From Monoplex corrugatus (Eukaryota; Mollusca; Gastropoda; Littorinimorpha; Ranellidae), in contig CM060307.1 of the NCBI GenBank assembly GCA_030674185.1, positions 65,936,266-66,000,265 on the forward strand: a stretch of DNA of 64,000 nucleotides, written 5' to 3'. Shown piece after piece: positions 32,386-43,650 of this stretch (the first letter of the stretch is position 1; each line of letters opens with the position of its first letter). A model generated the notes under the pieces. The model did not search any database. It was not told the origin of the DNA and saw only the letters and a program-made list of their open reading frames with translations. The position numbers and the translations under genes are program-made.

Positions 32386-32923
32386 TGCATCACAGGTGTT
32401 GCTCAAAATAGGCCTACCTAATGCATCACAGAAGGTGTAGCTCAAAGTTCCTGACTAACACCACAAAGTGTCTGTATCTTTCTAGCCTGGTTGACACCAA
32501 GATGTATAACGCAAGGAACTGCAGTGACACAGAGACAATGCAGGATATGGGGCGGCAGCATGTCCATATATTTCACAGTGCTGAAGTACATTTTTGTTTA
32601 ATAGTTCACAACCTTGTTTCACAACACGGACGTAAATCAATATTTCACAACCATTATTTCACAACACTCATCGTATCATTTCATCTGTATAAAACAGCTA
32701 TTCAGATTATTCAAGTGCATGAAGAGATCTGTATAGACAATAAAATGAGCCTTCTTTTATGGTTAAGCTCTCCAAAACAGTTTTTCTTTTTTGGGTGAAA
32801 TAAAACCAAACTATGCTTTCCACACCGCTGCTGCAATAATAACAGAGAAGCCTTCACCGAAGCTTCATAAATGTGTAGCTAAACTCCCTCTCATACACAC
32901 ACACACACGTGCACACACACAAG

Positions 32924-32954
<31 letters not shown>

Positions 32955-34597
32955 ACACACCATGTAACATGGCTTTACTTTCTGACGATTTTTCTTAATT
33001 AAGTGAAGACAATCAAACGACAGTTTCTTCATACATTCATTTCAAAGTTCACGACAGTTTCTTTCATACATTCATTTCAAAGTTTCTTTGGTTGCCGATT
33101 CTTTAACAACAAATTTTTTTTTTTTTAAAAAGGGAAATTATATACGTTATATTGACCAGAGGTGTGTTTGTGTGTCAGAGAGAGAGACAAAATTTGTGAA
33201 CAAGATTTCTCAACATTACAGATTAATCTTTAGCAAATTTGTACCAAAGGTGTGGCCCTCTGAGAAGTCACAAATGGTTTAGTTTGAAAGTTAAGGCAGC
33301 AAGGTCCAGGTCATGCAGACCAAACGAGTGCCCAAACCAGTACTTTTCTAGTAATGTGTGTGAACAGCATTTTCTCAGTATTGTCCTCAATGCATATTAC
33401 TTTTCAATTCATACAAAGCTTTTCCCAGGTCAAAGTGACTGATATCACTAGACCTGTATGAGTGTATCTTCACAATTACACTCTTTGAAACAAAAATTCA
33501 AGAAATCTAACTTCTACATACACTTGAGAACAAAAACTGTTTTCTTCAATTGTATCTGTCTTTTTCAATGTATGGTTTTGAGTATCTTCCACTTCCAATA
33601 GAAGTCAAACTTCAATAAAAAATACACACTGAAGGGAAAAGTTAGGTGTTAAGGTCCCAAACAACTGTTGCTTTTAAAGATATAGTGGAAAACAGATCCT
33701 CAAATTCAAGTCGAAATTAATCCATGGTCAGAAGAAATTTCATTTTCTTTGCACTTGATCTCCATTTTTGTCCAGATGTGTGGCGGCCAACACTGAACCC
33801 GGTGATGCCACCAGGTGAGACAGGTGAGAATGAAATAAATAAATCAGGGGTAGTCTAAGCTTGGGTTCTGATGGGCAGAGAAAAGGCCACAATTATGTTT
33901 GGTAGGTAGGCATTGACACCAGTAAGATTCAATTTTGCGTGAGACAACATAAACAAGCCTGCCACAAACACTAATATATTAGTAAAGGAGACAGCAAACA
34001 TTTTTCATAAAACAGGAGTGCACAGCAAAATGCTATGCACAAACACAAACATCATTTTTATCTGCCACACAAGCGGTAAGACTTCTTAAAAAAAGACAGT
34101 GCAGACACAATGGACTTTTATTTTACTGGGATATTTATGTTTATATGTTTCTGCTCATTCTGGTCAGTTCCAGTGAAAACAGAAGAAACAGAAAACAGCG
34201 CTTGCATCGGCTATCAGCATACCATGTCAGTGCATTTGTAACTTCATGCCAGAAGTATCCAATATCTGCTCTTAACAAACCAGCTGCCAGCAAAATAATA
34301 AGTCAGTCTCTCTCTCTGTCTCTAATCTTTCTCTCTGTCTCTCTTTCTCTCTCCCTCCTTCCCCTACTCTCTCTCTTTTGATAGAGGAAGTTGGTGGGGG
34401 GTTTTCTGTTCTTCTCCTCTGTTCTTGATCAATGGGTACCATTTATCCTGAAACACAACCCTTACATTATACTTGTTACATAAGTTTGTACAATGTCTTG
34501 ACCAGAAGGCTGCTGTTTGGGACAAGTTGTTTTTTTTCTCTATGATGATTGTCATAACTGTAAAAAAAAAAAAAAGGATGTACAGAAGTGGCACTGC
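32386..34597. other. Downstream flank / possible 3' UTR of gene 2
   Basis: CA tract at 32897-32960; a duplicated TTTC(A)TACATTCATTTCAAAGTT at about 33030 and 33062. A minus-strand AATAAA at 34122-34117 could end gene 2. No ORF of note. Confidence 0.45.
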
Positions 34598-34705
34598 TCA
34601 GTTCTCAAAGGTGAAGATTCTGGTAAACTTTGGTAAGCGTCTGCGTGTCAAAACTATTGGAGATGGAGGATCCTTGCTGAAGGGGAACTTGTGGTCAGCA
34701 GCTCG
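34598..34705 (-). CDS. Gene 2 terminal exon and stop
   Basis: 108 bases, 35 residues and TGA, ending RRRLPKFTRIFTFEN. Acceptor CTGTTTCAG. On the same strand an AATAAA is found about 480 bases further on (34122-34117), a plausible poly(A) signal. Confidence 0.82.
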   Translation of the reverse strand, partial: RAADHKFPFSKDPPSPIVLTRRRLPKFTRIFTFEN

Positions 34706-36637
34706 CTGAAACAGAAATACAAAATAAGATTACTACAGATACAGAATGTGGACAAAATAGGACTTTTTCTTTTCTTCTAATTTAAGTAGCCTGTGAAAAC
34801 CCCATAAAAGTGCTACTAACTTTAATGGAAAGGCTTCTGATTCTTGATGATTTGTCCACGCAGTCCTAAAACTATAGAATGAAGACAATTGAAACAGCAT
34901 CCTTAGGCCATAGCTGGCTTAGGGTAGAGCTCTTGCCTTCCAGTCTGAGATAACAGGGTCAAGTCAAGACTGGCCAGAGAAAAACTGTGCATGCAGCCTC
35001 TAGTCCATCCAGTTGTAAATGGCTACAACAACCTGTTTAGGCTTGGGGAAGGTAAAGCAGCATGGGTGAGGTTTCTACCAACTCCCTTACCACCAAAGAA
35101 TTATGGCTAAAATTTCACCTTTATGAAGGCCATGAACACTGTCATTTCTCCATAAGAAACTTGTCAATTTTACACAGAAAGTATTTTTCTGGGTCAGAAT
35201 TCTTTTCATCATATAATGGTATCTTTCGTGGACATATCGCTGGGAGTTTTCACTCAGCTCCTTAGGTGCTTAACCACTGTCATAAATGCTGTAGGCTACA
35301 GGTTAAAAAAAGAAATCTAATTTCCATCCAACTAGCAGTAGCAATTTTCTGTTTTGCCATTGATATTCAAACTGATGTCCAACTGTACGACACTGAATGT
35401 ACTATAGGACTATATGGACAGATTATGAACAGGCTATAGTACTGCAAGACTATACAAACGTAAACAGGACTTTTTTCCCATTCCAAGCAATCTTTTCTCA
35501 GATGTGTGTACACATGCTGTTTTGATAGTTTGGCTCAACTGTGTAGGCATTAAACTGCAGTGCAGTCTGCCTTTGATTGCCTAGATACAGAGGCAATCAT
35601 AAGCTGGGTATTTTCTTATTTCCAAAGCACTAAGCCATGGACCACTGACATGGCTTACACTTACAGGATTTTTAACATGAGTATTTAATGTTCTGCATGC
35701 ATATACACAACAGGGCTCAGGCAGAAACAGGTCTACTTATGCACTACTCCAAGAGATGCATAACTTTCCACCACCAGGCACTTCCCCAGGAGGATAAAAC
35801 TGACCTTTCAATTGGAAGTCAAAACATCTAACCAACTATCAAACCAAGATCAGCTTCTAAGCATTCTTTGATAACAAGTACAATGGAACACTACATCAAC
35901 TTATGTCCTCCCTTTCAAATATCCTCAATGAAAACTGTGAAGATGTTTCTAATTTCTGCAGTGTTATTAGAATCAAAAGTTGAAAAACCAGAAAATAGTG
36001 AACACCCAAAATATGCGAGGAAATAATGTATTAACGACAAAAGACTGACCTGTTGAAGAATGGAGCGTGGAGTAAGTGGAGTTTGTACAGGCTCCAGACT
36101 GACACTTGGTTCCTCAATCAAGTGGTCACTCCAACTGATTCGTGTGGCTTCCTTAGGGGCTGTCATGTGTGAACATAAGCCAATATTACAATGAATAATG
36201 ATACCGTAATAAAAATATACAATATCAACAATGTAAAAACATGTGTTTTGCAAACATGAAACAAGTTCTATTTGTGCATGAATATCTATTTCTGCAGTTC
36301 TGAACTATTCCATTGATAATGTATGCTGATGTAGGTTCTTTTGCATCTCTGTGTGAGAGTGTGTATGTGTGTGTGTGTGTGTTCGTTCGTTATTTCTTTT
36401 AACGTCTATTCACATATGTGCTTTTAGACGAAAAAAAAAAAATTTGCAATTCATAAATGAACAAATAGACAAGATAAGATAAAGAGGTATCTATGGGGTG
36501 GAAGGATCTACGAAATCATAAAGACAGTTTAACATATTAATTAACATTAACAAATTTATCGGACACGAGACAAGCAATCAGAACATTAGAACGATCAGAC
36601 TTTAACGGATTGCTCAGGGCTGTATGTGTGTATGTAA

Positions 36638-36701
<64 letters not shown>

Positions 36702-36866
36702 TGTGGTGTGGTGTGGTGTGGTGTGGTGTGTTGTGTGTGTGTGGTGTGGTGTGGTGTGGTGTGGTGTGGTGTGTCGTGTCGTGTCGTGTCGTGTCGTGTC
36801 GTGTCGTGTCGTGTCGTGTCGTGTCGTGTCGTGGTGTGTGTGGTGTGGTGTGGTGTGGTGTGGTGT

Positions 36867-36901
<35 letters not shown>

Positions 36902-39900
36902 TGTGGTGTGTGCGTATACGCACGCGCACGCAACGAGCATGTCCTGTGCTGGGTTATGACAAACCATCTGTGATTATCTGGTGGGGAAGAGGGGCAGAAG
37001 AGGATATTCTTACCGAATAAAAGCATTGTAACAGTCAAGGAGTAATGATAAAACTAACAATCAAACAAACAGAGGTACATGGGATTTACAGGTATAAAAC
37101 AATCGGTCTTAATCAAAGAAAACACCTACAGGACTGTGCAGTGTGAGTGTGAGTGTGAGTGTGAGTGTGTGTGTGTGGTGTTGTGTGTGTGTGTGTGCAT
37201 GCATGTACGAGGTGCGTGTGTGTGTGTGTGTACGTGCGTGCGTGTGTGTGTGCATATCTGTGGGGACTGATTTTCAGTACAAGCAATCAGAACTGGGTCT
37301 TGGAGATAGTAGTGATGATATTGTTATTTTCTAGTTCTACATTATTTTTCTTCAATTTCCCTCCTCATAAAGCAAACCGGCAGAGTGGAACATGCTAGAT
37401 CCATAATTCAGAGGTCTGTGGTTCAAAACCAAGCTCTGCTGACAGAGTCAATGTCTCAAGATCTGATGTTTTGAAATCAATTCCATGAAACTGAAAGCTG
37501 CCCATCTTAATAATATATCATTGCGGGGTTGTTAGCTTAGTGTTTCACAGGTTTAGCTTAGTGTTTCACAGGTTAACTTCCCCTTCTACATTTCTAGACC
37601 CTATCAACACACAGGCTTTTGTGCAGGCTCAGAGAATCTGCCAGATCAGTGGTGGCGGATTTGGGTAAAGCATAATATATATATGTTACTGTTCATGTGT
37701 GGAAAATCACTTTTGAACTATCCAATTCTGACTCTGTCTTTCAAAGCTGCTAGTAAACTTATGACAAGTGCATAGCTACATGCTCAATAAACATTTTTAA
37801 ATTCAGCATTCTTACGTGGAAACTCCGTCAGCAAAGCTGGAGAGGACTGAGGATCCAATAGGGAATGTCTGGTCTCTCCATTGATCATTGTGTTGATGCG
37901 CGTCATTGTTGCCCTGGAGTCTGCCTCCAGCTGTGAAACAGACATCAAATTATTAAACACAGCTGTCATGCATTGCTAAAAGTCTAACACTACAGTGTCA
38001 TTCTACAACCTGTTTACTGACTTAGTACTACTACTAGATTCATTACATTTTATTCTTTCCTTCTCGCAACAAGAATCTTTTCTTCTATTCAACACTGTAC
38101 TGTAATACATATAATAAATAAACTACAGCATCATATAATACAGCAAAATAATTTGAAACAGAGCCAATGGTATCAATATATATTTGAAAATACTCAATAC
38201 TGCTCTTGCATGTGAGTGGTGTGTGTGTGTGGTGTGTTGTGATGTGTGCGTGCGTGTGGTGGTGTGTGTGTGTGTGTGTGTGTGACAAAGAGAGAGAGAG
38301 TGAGAGAAGGCATATGTGTGTACATGCATGTGTGCATGTGTATGCACGTGCATGTGTGTGAGTGTGTGTGAATGAGTGTGTTTGCTTCCAATTATTAATA
38401 GACAATACACAATGTATATTTCACAGAAATATTTTACTTCTTCAATCAATCAATCAACAACAACAAAACTAAATCAAAAGGGTTGTATTCTATTTTTGTT
38501 TTGTCACTCTGTTTATTCCTTACTTCAGTGCTGCTGTATGCAGAGACCAAAACAACACAATGTCTTTTTCCATTCTAAAGTTTGTTCTGGCTTAATGACA
38601 AGTCTTGCCAACCATTGTTTCATACACTAATGGCCGTAGAGCAAAGTCTGATTTTTGACCTGTTCTGACAAAGGGTTCAACAAGTCTGATTTGGCTGTTT
38701 GGGGATTCTGACATAACTGAAAACTACAATTTTCAGCTTTCAACTGATATAAAACTTACTACTTACAGGAGTGCTTTCACCAAACTGGATTTATACTAAT
38801 TATAGCCACTTTAGTTATGAGTTGTTTGGTTTGCAATTTCGAGAAAATGGCTTTCAGAGTTAGGTGATCAGAAATGAAAACTCTTACCAAAAAGCTTCAA
38901 AGTTCATTTCAATGAGGAGCTGAAATTCGAAAATTGCTCTTATTTTGTAATCTTCATTTTGTCATTCAGATACAAAAGTATACATGGTTGCTGGAGTTTC
39001 ATCTGTGGTGGTTAAACTAAAATCGGTCATTTCCATTTCAGTGATAATTTCAATATTCAATCCAAAAGAAAAAAAACTTTCAACTTCAAGACTGTTCTGA
39101 TTTCCTTTAAAGGTCTCCACTTATTGCATTTCATTGCACAGTGACTGTGTAGAGCTAAGTGTATTGGCAGCTGGTTATGGTTTGTTTGGGGCAAAGTGCC
39201 AGCAGCACAACCGGTGCTAGCGGCATGCACACAAAAAGTGTCTGAACAGATAAACATCGTTTTTAAGCATAGTGACATTTTTTCATTGCACAGATGTACA
39301 AAAATGGCTTGAATCACAACTGCTCAATATAGCATACAAACATGGCACTGAAGTCTGAAGTGTGTAATGTGTAAAATAGAATCTTCAAACATGCAAGCGT
39401 ACAATGTCTATTTTCACACACCCAAAGCATACCGTAAAGAAATCTGCTACACATGAAGTATAATATACCCTGTATGTCTTGCAACAGAGTCATCAGGCAG
39501 ATAAGAGCCACCTGACGGTCTTTTGGCCATGAGCTAAGAACAGGGTAAACCCTTGTCTAAAACCAAGAGGGCTTTTGTCAAGAGGTCTGCCAGCAACTTT
39601 TAAGAAACTACAAAACTATGCAATAACACGCAAATGTCCATAGGGTTATTTACATCAAACAAGAATGATGCTCGCTCACTGAAGTCCCTCTACGATGGAG
39701 CAGTCGCCAGGTTCTGAACCTCAACAGAATTCATCCCCAGCTAATAGGGGTCCCTCCCATCTGTTTTGTTGCACCAGTACCTGACTTTAAAATCTGACTG
39801 AATAGATTCAAGCACTTCAGGCAGAATGGAAACAGTCTGTGTCATATATGACCTCTGGTCTACCCAGATAGGGAAGGTGAAGCAGCAAGAGATGAGTGAG

Positions 39901-42614
39901 TACCATCATAAAGTTTGTCAAATTGCAGTGAGGTATCAATTACTATGCTTTCCAAAAGTTAAAACTGCAATTGTCTGGCATCTTTACTTTCAGTTTTACA
40001 AGAACAGATAAGTACAACTGACAAACAAAACATGTTTAACCTGCTCTGCAGAAAACGCGGTGTGCCTGTATTCTGTTTCATCTGCAGGAGAACTTTGAGG
40101 AGCTGGCTCTTCAAATGACAATCCAGCATCGTTTGATTTTTCATACATGGCAAAATATGTTGCAGATTTGTGTTTTTTCCGTGGACGAGATAGGGTGGCT
40201 TCCGGGTTATTGAGTGCTGTAGTTGGTGGTTCTGCTTCAGGTAACTGCACAGAGATTCCATCAGTTGGTAAATGATACATGGCTTGAAGTATTAAGTCAT
40301 ATAATCACATTAACATACTTGATATACAACCAAATTCCATCTCCAAGCAAGCTAATCAACTGATGCCTGTCTTATCATACATCCCCCAACCCAATCCCCA
40401 TCTCCTCTTCCATGAAAAAAAAACAACATTATTCAAATAAAGATGGGCAAAAGCTTGAGGTATTCTGTTTCAGTCAGTAACCTATCATACAAATTTTAAT
40501 GGCTGAAGTAGTACAATCTTTAAAACTGGTTGAAAATCATAGAAACTGGACTGGTCCAAGCATTCAATGTCTGACTTCAGATGAACAACTGAAAAGAACC
40601 ATGGCTGAAAGACCAAGCCTCTCAAAGCAGCCACTAAACAGACAATAGTATGTAATTTATAATTACAACATTGCAAGCACATAACTGATATTTACATAAA
40701 CAGATACAAAATCAGTGCATATAAAACTGCAGTGCTTACCTGCACAAATGAAGATGATAAGAAAACAGAACCATATAGTTTTGCTCTGTTTTCCTTGTTT
40801 TCCCTTCTGCTTGTAGTTATCTTAGGTTTTCTGATGGCCAGACGACCATATTTTGCTTTTATTTGTTCTTCTGGGATGGACTGCATGGGCTGTGGTGAAA
40901 ATTCCTGCTTTTTTAAGAAACTTACAGTGAGACCAGGGACGGGTGAATGAACAGGATCTCTGCTAGCTTTTGGTGTTGGTGGAAGTACAGAATCTGAGGA
41001 TTTGTCAGCACATGGAGAACAGAATAAATCAGGGCTGAGTTCTGTGGACAAGTATGTGCGAACAGCATGTCTGTTTGCAGATAATGGAGTTGTTTGAGAA
41101 AATAAAAGGTCAGGACTTGGTGGCATGGGTACGTTTGTCTGTATGACATGTCTATTTACAGACAGCAAACTTGATTCCATATTGGGAGTGGAACTACACA
41201 AGTCAACCTTGTTTGTTTTTGACACAGAGGCAGGCAGTTTGTTTACAATGGGTGAAGCATCTGTTTCAGTCTTCTGAGATGATGGCACAGTATCAAGATC
41301 ATCCTCTTCTGGCTGACTTTGCATAAGAAACCGAGATAGATTTAGGTCTCTCTCTGATGAAGCCAAGGAAGACGTTTTTATATCTGGAGTATTGGGCACA
41401 AGGACTTGTGATATGTCATGCTGAATTTGTTTCATGACATACATATCATCTCCAGCTGATAACTTTCTCTTAAGTGGGGACACTGACTTCATCTTTTCCG
41501 CTGATTTTAGGATCTGATCATCACAATCCTGGTGGAGCTGTTGCAGTTTTCTTTCTGCTGAGGTCAAACCAAACAAACAGGAATGAGATATATGACAATT
41601 TGAATCTGCATTCCTGAGGGTTGCTTCACCTGGCAAAGTAACAGAATTATTTTTTTCTTTTGTTTTGTTTTCAGCTTTGTTGTAGACATCGTCATTAATG
41701 TCTGTCTTGAGTTCAGCCAAGGGAGACCTTTGAGCAACTTTCCTTTTCTTAGGTAATACCCCTTGATGATTACTGGGTATGGGTGACATGCAACTCCCAT
41801 CTTTAGCAGGACTCTCTGCAGAGTATGGTGTTTCAGGATCTGAAGACAAATCACATTTTGGAGACTCAAGTTTTAACTTGGAAAAAGCACTTGTAGTTTT
41901 ACTGACAGACAGTGGGTTACTGGGACTTATGGTGACAGCTGTAACAGATGACTCATTACAGAGAATGTGTTGTTTGACAGCAGATGTATCATGAAAATGA
42001 TCTGTAGTCTTTGGTGATGGGTTGACCAACAAACAAGGAGACTGTAACTGACCAGTCACCACAGCTGGTGACATCTGTCTATGTCTTCTCTGTCCATCTT
42101 CTGACAGTGTTAATACTCTGTTTCCTTTTAGCTTGGTCTCTGGGGTCATTATGGAGCTCTCAGTTTCACCTTCAGACAGGGCTAAAATTGGAAAAGGTGA
42201 AACAGCAGTGGGTGTCAAATTGGCATCACTGACTGAACTGAAGCCACTGTCCATATCACTTTCTTCAAATAACTTATCTGTAAAGGAGTCTGACTTCTGT
42301 GATTTTTCGCCTCTTTTTGACAGTGTTAGAAAAGTGGATTGTGGTTCTGAACCTTCTGATGCATTACAAGACTTGTCCACAGCACTGCATTCCTGGTCAG
42401 TTTCCTCTTCACACGAGAATATCAGGGTTCCATCATCAGTAAATTCCCTATGAATACTGAAACTTGAATCTGGCCTGCTAACACCAGGGAAATACACTGT
42501 AGTTCGTCGCCTGGAATTGAAAGTAGGATGATTCCTTTCTCGTTCGGTTATCTCACCAAGGAAAACCTCCTCATCCATGCTCAATTCATCAGCCTCCATC
42601 ACTTCTGATTCTAT
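34598..42614 (-). CDS. Unrecognised S/TP-rich protein with KEN box and PP1-docking-like motif, five exons
   Basis: Exons in transcript order: 42614-40740, 40244-40041, 37930-37816, 36159-36050, 34705-34598 (TGA at 34600-34598). All junctions are GT/AG and phase-consistent. From the first ATG in the big exon (42599) the product is 798 residues; an upstream coding exon cannot be excluded because the exon opens in phase 0 with no stop before the ATG. The protein is hydrophilic, with many SP/TP sites, acidic near the N-terminus, a KEN box at 602-604, a basic cluster RPRKKHK at 640-646 and R-I-S-W at 733-736 followed by TPL-TPR. KEN boxes are APC/C degrons, RVxF/RIxW motifs dock PP1, and SP/TP sites are CDK sites, so I infer a nuclear cell-cycle protein. 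I do not recognise the family. The PP1-site-then-TPL order recalls Ki-67/Repo-Man but similarity is too thin to name it. Confidence 0.8.
34905..35060 (+). repeat. tRNA-derived SINE-like element
   Basis: TAGCTGGCTTAGGGTAGAGC-CTTGCC has box A form and ACAGGGTCAAGTCAAGAC a decayed box B. The body ends TTGGGGAAGGTAAAGCAGCA, shared with 61540-61700. Confidence 0.55.
35560..35860 (-). repeat. SINE-like element, tRNA-related end
   Basis: On the minus strand it starts GATAGTTGGTTAGATGTTTTGACTTCC, tRNA-like in shape, and continues through CCTCCTGGGGAAGTGCCTGG. Assignment rests on the first 60 bases only. Confidence 0.4.
36050..36159 (-). CDS. Gene 2 exon with R-I-S-W motif
   Basis: 110 bases. Encodes EATRISWSDHLIEE and, about 15 residues later, QTPLTPRSIL. 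Acceptor ATGACAG, donor CAACAG/GTCAGT. The R-I-x-W is an RVxF-class PP1 docking match; function is inference. Confidence 0.83.
36640..36930. repeat. Compound microsatellite: TG, GTGTG and GTGTC pentamers
   Basis: Order: (TG)n, (TGTGG)n, TG, (TGTGG)n, a block of about 13 GTGTC pentamers (36774-36832), (GTGTG)n, (TG)n. A symmetrical arrangement about the GTGTC core. Confidence 0.97.
37140..37260. repeat. GAGTGT / TG microsatellite
   Basis: (GTGAGT)n then TG-rich sequence. Confidence 0.9.
37375..37445 (+). repeat. Possible tRNA-derived SINE head
   Basis: GGCAGAGTGGAACATGCTAG and GTGGTTCAAAACCAAGC are spaced like box A and box B. No tail identified. Confidence 0.35.
37816..37930 (-). CDS. Gene 2 exon (LEADSRATMTRINTM)
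   Basis: 115 bases, 38 codons plus one. Acceptor TTTCACAG, donor CCAC/GTAAGA. The split codon is completed as proline in the next exon. Confidence 0.82.
38210..38385. repeat. TG/GA-rich microsatellite
   Basis: TG runs, GAGAGAGA and alternating GTGCATG sequence inside gene 2's intron. Confidence 0.9.
38390..40040. other. Gene 2 intron, mostly unique
   Basis: No ORF or clear element apart from a GGGAAGGTGAAGCAGCAAGAG phrase at about 39868, which resembles the SINE tail at 35045 and 61680. Confidence 0.45.
40041..40244 (-). CDS. Gene 2 exon with basic cluster
   Basis: 204 bases, phase 0 at both ends, 68 residues including RPRKKHK, a likely nuclear localisation signal. Acceptor TGTGCAG, donor GAGCAG/GTTAAA, the weakest donor of the gene. 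Confidence 0.85.
40740..42614 (-). CDS. Gene 2 large exon (first coding exon found)
   Basis: 1,875 bases in one open frame, from acceptor TTTACAG (AG at 42616-42615) to donor CAG/GTAAGC. Low-complexity S/T/P-rich sequence with an acidic start (MEADELSMDEE), repeated SSxxxSVNRH / SANRHAVRT phrases near the 3' end and the KEN box shortly before the donor. The open frame upstream of 42614 is intronic and should not be used as the N-terminus. Confidence 0.88.
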
Positions 42615-42733
42615 CTGTAAAGAATTAAACAAAACCGTATGATCATTTTCAAATCTATACTGTTTCCAACCTCTATCTCCCATGTCATGGTACAAGTATA
42701 CTATAGATAAAGAGATTGCTGTTATTGTTAATT

Positions 42734-43292
42734 TTGTTCAAAGCCCAGCTAACAGCGTAGAGCCGTATCAGGGCTAAAACCTTTTCAAAACATACACGAT
42801 ACTTCAACAGGAGAAAAAACAAAAACAAAAAAAGGAAAATCGAGCACACACATCAATGCATAATTTGCACACACAATTCAAGGAGATGCCCCTGCCGTTC
42901 ACCACTCCATCCAATTTATCGCACAGGGGATTTGAAAAATGTACCTGAATACAAATCTGAATATAACCAAGGACACTAAAACATATAAACAGGCCTAAAT
43001 TACCTAATATTGCTTAACTGCATATAATCACATTTCCCAAGAGCCAAAAACGTACATAATATATATGCTCCCAATTATCAATCCTAAAAAACAGTAGGCC
43101 CTACTTAAGACTTTATCGAACACATAGAGGTGAATGGACCAGCAAGGCAGATGTGACAGGATGAAATGATAGAAGGAAAGGAACAAGACAGAAACAAAAA
43201 GAGTGACAGAAAAAAAGGAAATTTCTAGCACAGAATTTCCAGAAGGTGGGGATACTACTCATACTGAAAGAGCTCCCGGCATCCCCACAGGG
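42734..43292 (-). repeat. ~540-bp interspersed repeat, antisense copy
   Basis: Reverse complement of 49097-49632: begins (minus) CTGTGGGGATGCCGGGAGCTCTTTCAGTA and ends GCCCTGATACGGCTCTACGC..TAGCTGGGCTTTG. Adjacent on its 5' side is a GATA/CATA microsatellite. Confidence 0.8.
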
Positions 43293-43293
43293 G

Positions 43294-43336
43294 GAAAGAT
43301 AAAGATAGACAGATAGATATAGCTAGATTGATAGAC

Positions 43337-43369
<33 letters not shown>

Positions 43370-43650
43370 TTATAAGATAGATAGATACATACATACATAC
43401 ATACATACATACATACATACATACATACATACAAACATACATACAATGATACATACATACATACATGTATACATACATACATACATACACATGATACAGA
43501 GATACATAGATAGATAGACTGACAAAAAGATCAATAGAAAGATAGATCTCTATACATTACAGATATACAGACAGATAGATTATTGATCTAGATAGATACT
43601 AGATAGACACAGAAAGATCGATAGATAGATAGATAGGGATGTAGATTTTT
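43294..43650. repeat. GATA and CATA tetranucleotide arrays
   Basis: (GATA)n at 43330-43385, (CATA)n at 43386-43490, then degraded GATA to 43640. Confidence 0.95.

Noticed and set aside
42615..42695. N-terminal extension of gene 2 starting MYHDMGDRGW
   Set aside because: A pyrimidine tract and TTTACAG acceptor precede 42614, so this part is intron.
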